This document shows positions 18,568 to 22,479 of a stretch of DNA of 22,479 bases, piece by piece. Numbering within the stretch: the first letter of the stretch is position 1; each line of letters opens with the position of its first letter. A program made the position numbers and the translations under genes. Source of the stretch: Neelides folsomi (Eukaryota > Arthropoda > Collembola > Neelipleona > Neelidae). The stretch is taken from NCBI GenBank assembly GCA_034687125.1, contig JAQGBZ010000658.1:1-22479 (forward strand). Reading direction: 5' to 3'. The notes below the pieces were generated by a model. That model was given only the letters and a program-made list of their open reading frames with translations, searched no databases and was not told where the DNA came from.

Positions 18568-18858
18568 ATGAAATTGAATCGTTTTCTTTATTCCTCCTTT
18601 GAATGTTTTGAAATGGGCAAGTTAGTGAGGAGATTTGATAATGGTGATGAATTAGGTCTTGAATGTAATCAGAATGAGCGGAAGAAGTCAGGAGTTCAAG
18701 ATCATGAGGAGCATATTATGCAAATGGACCCAAGATCCTTTAAAATCAATTCATTGGCCATCCAACGAGGGGGTTTTATCAAGTTGTTTCCAATCAACTT
18801 CAATCACAGCACAACCCAATGGGCAAAGGACTCAATTTCATATCTATCAATTATTTGA
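18568..18858 (+). CDS. Low-confidence 96-residue open frame
   Basis: The frame has an ATG at 18568 and a stop at 18856-18858. The middle is charged and fairly coding-like (MGKLVRRFDNGDELGLE, NERKKSGVQDHEEHIMQM), with a more hydrophobic end. It has no recognised domain, no paired splice evidence and no related neighbour. It lies in one of the complex islands of the upstream flank, so it may instead be conserved non-coding DNA that happens to be open. Confidence 0.2.
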   Translation: MKLNRFLYSSFECFEMGKLVRRFDNGDELGLECNQNERKKSGVQDHEEHIMQMDPRSFKINSLAIQRGGFIKLFPINFNHSTTQWAKDSISYLSII

Positions 18859-20521
18859 GTGATCACAGAGATCAAGTCAAGTGAGACCTCTTTTTGATCC
18901 AAATGATAAAATGTTGATTGACACTTGTTGGCACACTTTGGATCAACCAGTTGGCAGAAATTGGTGTTGTTAATGCGGCAATTAAAACATTATCATTCAA
19001 AACAGCACAAAATGAAATAGATTGAAATGAATCATATCACAAGTACAAAAATCACTCCATTTTAAAATCATATCCATCATTAATAGATGGGGGAATGGTT
19101 AGATTGTTTAATTGAACGAGAGTTGTGTGAGGTGGTTGAGGGTGATTTTAGCACTGGAGTGAGTGCAGCTCTCGGCCTACTTGTCATTCCAAAGGGATGT
19201 CCGAGGGTGGAATGGGGATGCCCACCAAAGGGACGACCCTCAACCGAAACAAAACTCCCTATGTACCTAGTACATACAGACAAGTACATGTTTATACAGT
19301 AGTTATAGGTACTAATCCTTGTGTATGGAATAAATACCCTTAAGAATTCTATACGCTATATTTTAGTTACATCTTCAAACAACTACATAAACTACAGAGG
19401 TCTACTATGTAGGATACATACATACATATCATAGGATAGATATATAGTCATATATGGATACATGTATACTAATAATATGTAAGTAACATTGTGTTAAGAT
19501 TGAATCTCAGGAAGAATCTGTACAATCTGTATGTTTTCCTGTAGATACCATGGTAGTTGAATAAAGTTTTATATTTTGTCCAAAGATCAGAAAGCTAAAG
19601 TGTCGAATGGACATTTGGACTTTAAGAATATCGAGAGTGTTTCTTTATTAGAAAAATGTCCAAGAAAGGTCTTGGAAGGATGTAGGAAATGGTATAGGGG
19701 ATGATGACACATGTGCGGAGTTGATCTCAGTTCATTAGCTGGTCCTTATTTGCACCCTTGTGATTGATGAGAGCAGGATGTAAAAAACTCCTCAACTATT
19801 ATTGATCTACGACTCATCTGTCTTGGGAATTTAAAAGAGAACAAACATACAATAAATTATAAATTCCCAACTTTTTTATCTTCACTCTCTTTACCTTCTT
19901 TTCTCATTGGTTTGACTCCATTGTTGCAAATGTATGGATTTAAGAAAAGTGGAGGATTTGGGAACAAATTTGATGATTTTGAAATTGTATAAATTGAGCC
20001 GTGAAGCTGACATTGAGTGGATCTTCGGTGGTGTGAATCTCCAACAGAGATTTCTCTCATTATCCTTTCAATCAATTTGAGACGTGGTTTTCATTCATGT
20101 CCAACCCATTGGGCTCTTGCTCCAAATGTGAACTATTATCTATTTTTATTAACTTCATTACCAACCCACTAGTTCCTGTCATTGTTGGCCTATAATGGAA
20201 ATAATGGAAATGCACACACGACAAAGGGAATTATTCCGATGATGCCATAATGACAATTTTGACCCAAGAACTACACCTCAATAATCCCCCTTAATATTTT
20301 TACATCTTTCCTTTAATAGCTAGATAATCTCCAAAGAATCTCGACGGTTAAAGTGGCCTAGCATGCGAAATACAATTAACTTATTTATAAAGGATAAATT
20401 TATTATACAAAATTCCATATGTTGGATTTAAGAGCAAAAAATTGTAAGGTCTTTCGTGTATAAATTGAAGGGTTAAGAGGAAAAGTGTCAAAAAATGACA
20501 GTAGTTGGTTTCATGCGAGGA

Positions 20522-20722
20522 AGAAAAAAACTTCAAAACTTGTTCTGACCCTTGCGAAGTGAAGTTGTGTGGTTTGGAAGGGAATTGCCCGGACGCCCCG
20601 AGTGGTCGGGGCTGAATGAGATGGACCAAGTCGGTGAAAGTCCCAAGACGTCTCCGCACAATTTCCGAAACGTGTTTGAATAAATAGCTATCCCAATTTA
20701 GGCCCACCCTTTTTCCCCGCAT
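20522..20722 (-). CDS. Low-confidence open frame, possible exon
   Basis: An ATG at 20720-20722 in purine-rich context opens MRGKRVGLNWDSYLFKHVSE, then IVRRRLGTFTDLVHLIQPRP, before degenerating into low-complexity sequence (the frame itself runs on to 20381). The first 60 or so codons are GC-richer than the surroundings and suggest an amphipathic helix. No family is recognised and no clear donor follows. It is a candidate far-upstream exon of the minus-strand gene or of an unrelated gene. Confidence 0.2.
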
Positions 20723-21002
20723 TCCCTTTACACTTGGCAGCTGGAGAAATGAAGGGGTGGGATGGAGGTTCCCTTAATGAGAACTCAAAATACCGATTGT
20801 CTCCCACCAACTTCCGACCTCTTTTTTCATTCCCAACACAAAAATGGTCACAAATGGAACAACAGAAAATGTCTTTTTATACAAATTTCATATAATATAA
20901 ATCAGATCGTGTAATATCAATATCAAATCAGAATATCAAATCAAGATGTTTATGGTTTAGATTGAACAAAATCGCATGATCAATTGTTCATGCTTTTCAA
21001 TC

Positions 21003-21283
21003 TCAATTCCTCCCATAAATGGTTTTAATAAATTTCGAACATTTTAATGTGAGCATTTGAGACTTAAAGCTTTGATTATCAAAAAATGATGGAATCGGGG
21101 AGATTTTCAAAATTTCCACACGCGACTTCTTTTCCACGCTATTTAAGCTCAAAGCCTCAAAGGATTGGGAAAGACTTTCAACACGCGACGCCTTTGATGA
21201 TTTGAGTGGACGGGAAGAAGATGTTTTTCCAATACTCACGTTTTCCTCACCAAACGAGGAAGTTTGTCTTTTTTTTCATCATC
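21003..21283 (-). CDS. Low-confidence Ser/Lys-rich open frame
   Basis: The minus strand is open from about 21283 to a TGA at 21003-21005. It encodes a Ser/Lys-rich peptide (RQTSSFGEENVSIGKTSSSR, PLKSSKASRVESLSQSFEAL, then NSVEKKSRVEILKISPIPSF) with a repeated SRVE motif. There is no in-frame ATG near the start; an ATGATG sits just ahead in another frame, separated by a run of eight A. A GTGAGT at 21237-21232 could be a donor instead. It could be a terminal exon or chance. Confidence 0.22.
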
Positions 21284-21965
21284 GTTTTATTGCTTTTCAA
21301 ACTTCATAGATTTATTTCATGTTGACTTATAGTTTTTTCACTTGGTCGTTTCTCATTTTCCCTCAATAAACTTTTCCACATGATGAGGATGAACTTGGTT
21401 AAAAAATGTAGAACCGAGCGCGGAATTCGAATTTCCTCCAACGATTAAATGATTAGAGCCTTTAATTTAAAGACTCTTGTAGGTGTTTTGGTGGAATGTT
21501 GATGAAGAGGCATTTGGTGTTGTACGGGGCGTTTGAATGAAATCCGCCTTTATCTCGTATAAAGAGACTGCGGAAAGGAAGGAGCTAAATTTAGTTCTCC
21601 ACCCGAACCCACAATTCTCTCTGGTTCGACATCCGAAAGCTACAAATAATAATAAATGGAAACACTTTGAATTCTCTCCTCCTCCAAAAACTCCCTACAA
21701 AACAAACCCGGGATAATGTCGGGAGTGATAAAAAATCTTACTATATTTATTTACTACATTTACAACTCCTTCTCATTTGCTCTCACCATTGTGAAGTCAG
21801 AAAATAATTCACAATGTGCCTTTGTCCTTTAAATTAAACCTGTGGTTAATATAGGTCTCTCTAAAGGCAACACTCGGGTCATTTAAATTAATAGACAAGG
21901 GGAATCTTTATTTTGTAAAATTAGATGTTTATTCCAAATTAAAATTTTGATTATTTTAATTCTAA

Positions 21966-22016
21966 TATAAATAATATCAGTAAATAATTACAGTATAAAT
22001 AATATCAGTAAATAAT
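21966..22016. repeat. Tandem duplication, 23 bp copies with 28 bp period
   Basis: The 23-nt block beginning tataaataatatcag occurs identically at 21966-21988 and 21994-22016, separated by five bases. It is an AT-rich local duplication with no sign of function. Confidence 0.85.
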
Positions 22017-22303
22017 ATGAGTTTACTTTAAGTATTATCAATATACATGACTTGTAATAAATATTTAAGTATGGATTTTAATATATGGATTTGAGATTTG
22101 TAATTTAATTGGTCATTAAAAAGAAAGAAAGATTGGATTGGATTTTGTAGTATATGTACAGGCTGATTCGTCTCATTTTACACGACTCAAATATCAGATT
22201 GCCCATGAGCTGAATTTCCTCCTATATTTATTAAAACCCCTTGGAATTCAATACTATGCCATTCTTTGCTTTAATTATTACCATAATATTAAATTAATTC
22301 CCA

Positions 22304-22477
22304 ATGGGAAAGAAATTAGATCAAGAAGTTGACGGCATGGTCAGAGCTCTCCTCGCAGGAAAGTTATCCTACCCAGTTATTCGCTATAAAATTGTGTTAT
22401 TGACACCAGATATCGAAATCGACAGTGAGGAATATTGCCAAGAATATCGAGAAAAGAAGGCAAGCAAAGACCAATGA
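22304..22477 (+). CDS. Complete 57-residue open frame, unknown function
   Basis: The frame runs from ATG at 22304-22306 (A at -1, C at -3 in cccaATG) to TGA at 22475-22477. It encodes a charged peptide: acidic/basic start MGKKLDQEVDGMVRALLAGK, a hydrophobic segment SYPVIRYKIVLLTPDIEI, and a charged end (EEYCQEYREKKASKDQ). Codon use and amino-acid mix look coding and unlike the surrounding AT-rich DNA. I do not recognise the family. It could be a small gene, the first exon of a longer one, or a remnant of a repeat family; the window ends two bases later. Confidence 0.4.
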   Translation: MGKKLDQEVDGMVRALLAGKLSYPVIRYKIVLLTPDIEIDSEEYCQEYREKKASKDQ

Positions 22478-22479
22478 CC

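Larger units (their letters stand above)
15866..22303. other. Gene-poor right flank (upstream of Rols/TANC)
   Basis: This is the likely 5' regulatory region of the minus-strand gene. It is mostly AT-rich, with complex islands at about 16230-16440, 16990-17100, 18470-18800, 19090-19265, 20200-20360, 20530-20800 and 21160-21720. At 19189-19202 and 19225-19238 a 14-base word (ccaaaggga-g-cc) is repeated with two differences. No core promoter can be assigned. The listed open frames in this region are weak. Confidence 0.45.

Noticed and set aside
19080..19302. Overlapping open frames on both strands (69 and 71 codons)
   Set aside because: Both strands are open over the same GC-richer island, neither peptide is recognisable, and there is no splice or start context to favour one.

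Overview
The window is eukaryotic nuclear DNA, most likely from an invertebrate animal and plausibly an arthropod or other ecdysozoan. It is strongly AT-rich and carries one clearly recognisable gene on the minus strand, broken into many exons by short GT-AG introns (45 to 162 nt, with one of 929 nt). No bacterial-type operons, ribosome binding sites, rRNA, tRNA, CRISPR or recognisable transposase were seen. The species cannot be named from the sequence alone.

The gene lies between about 8606 and 15240 (minus strand, stop at 8606-8608) and encodes a Rolling pebbles (Rols) / TANC family scaffold protein of roughly 1,340 residues. I joined 18 exons by matching splice sites and reading phase. 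In order, the protein has an N-terminal RING finger, a Ser/Arg-rich linker, a STAND-type P-loop ATPase with Walker A and Walker B, a helical/winged-helix segment, about ten ankyrin repeats, three TPR-like units, a short charged helix and an abrupt C terminus. The RING finger is a feature of fly Rols-type proteins rather than vertebrate TANC1/2. The long Ser/Pro-rich tail of the vertebrate proteins is absent. The start codon lies upstream of 15238. Two small candidate first exons (15629-15644 and 15795-15865) fit the reading phase but are unproven.

Points of interest in the gene are: a one-base phase mismatch across intron 12843-12973, which also contains a 3 x 22 bp tandem repeat and can be resolved by a second acceptor 19 nt upstream; Gln in place of the usual sensor-1 Arg of the ATPase; a 45-nt intron inside a TPR that can be read through in frame; and three consecutive phase 1-1 linker exons that could be skipped without shifting frame.

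The flanks (1-8605 and 15870-22303) are almost free of convincing genes. They alternate between very AT-rich stretches and islands of higher sequence complexity that could be regulatory DNA or isolated exons. Weak gene candidates are a possible plus-strand terminal exon at 413-560, a possible short first exon at 7485-7550, four low-confidence open frames between 16129 and 21283, and a complete 57-residue plus-strand open frame at the right edge (22304-22477). I found no convincing new multi-gene system; the value of the window lies in the structure and oddities of the Rols/TANC gene.
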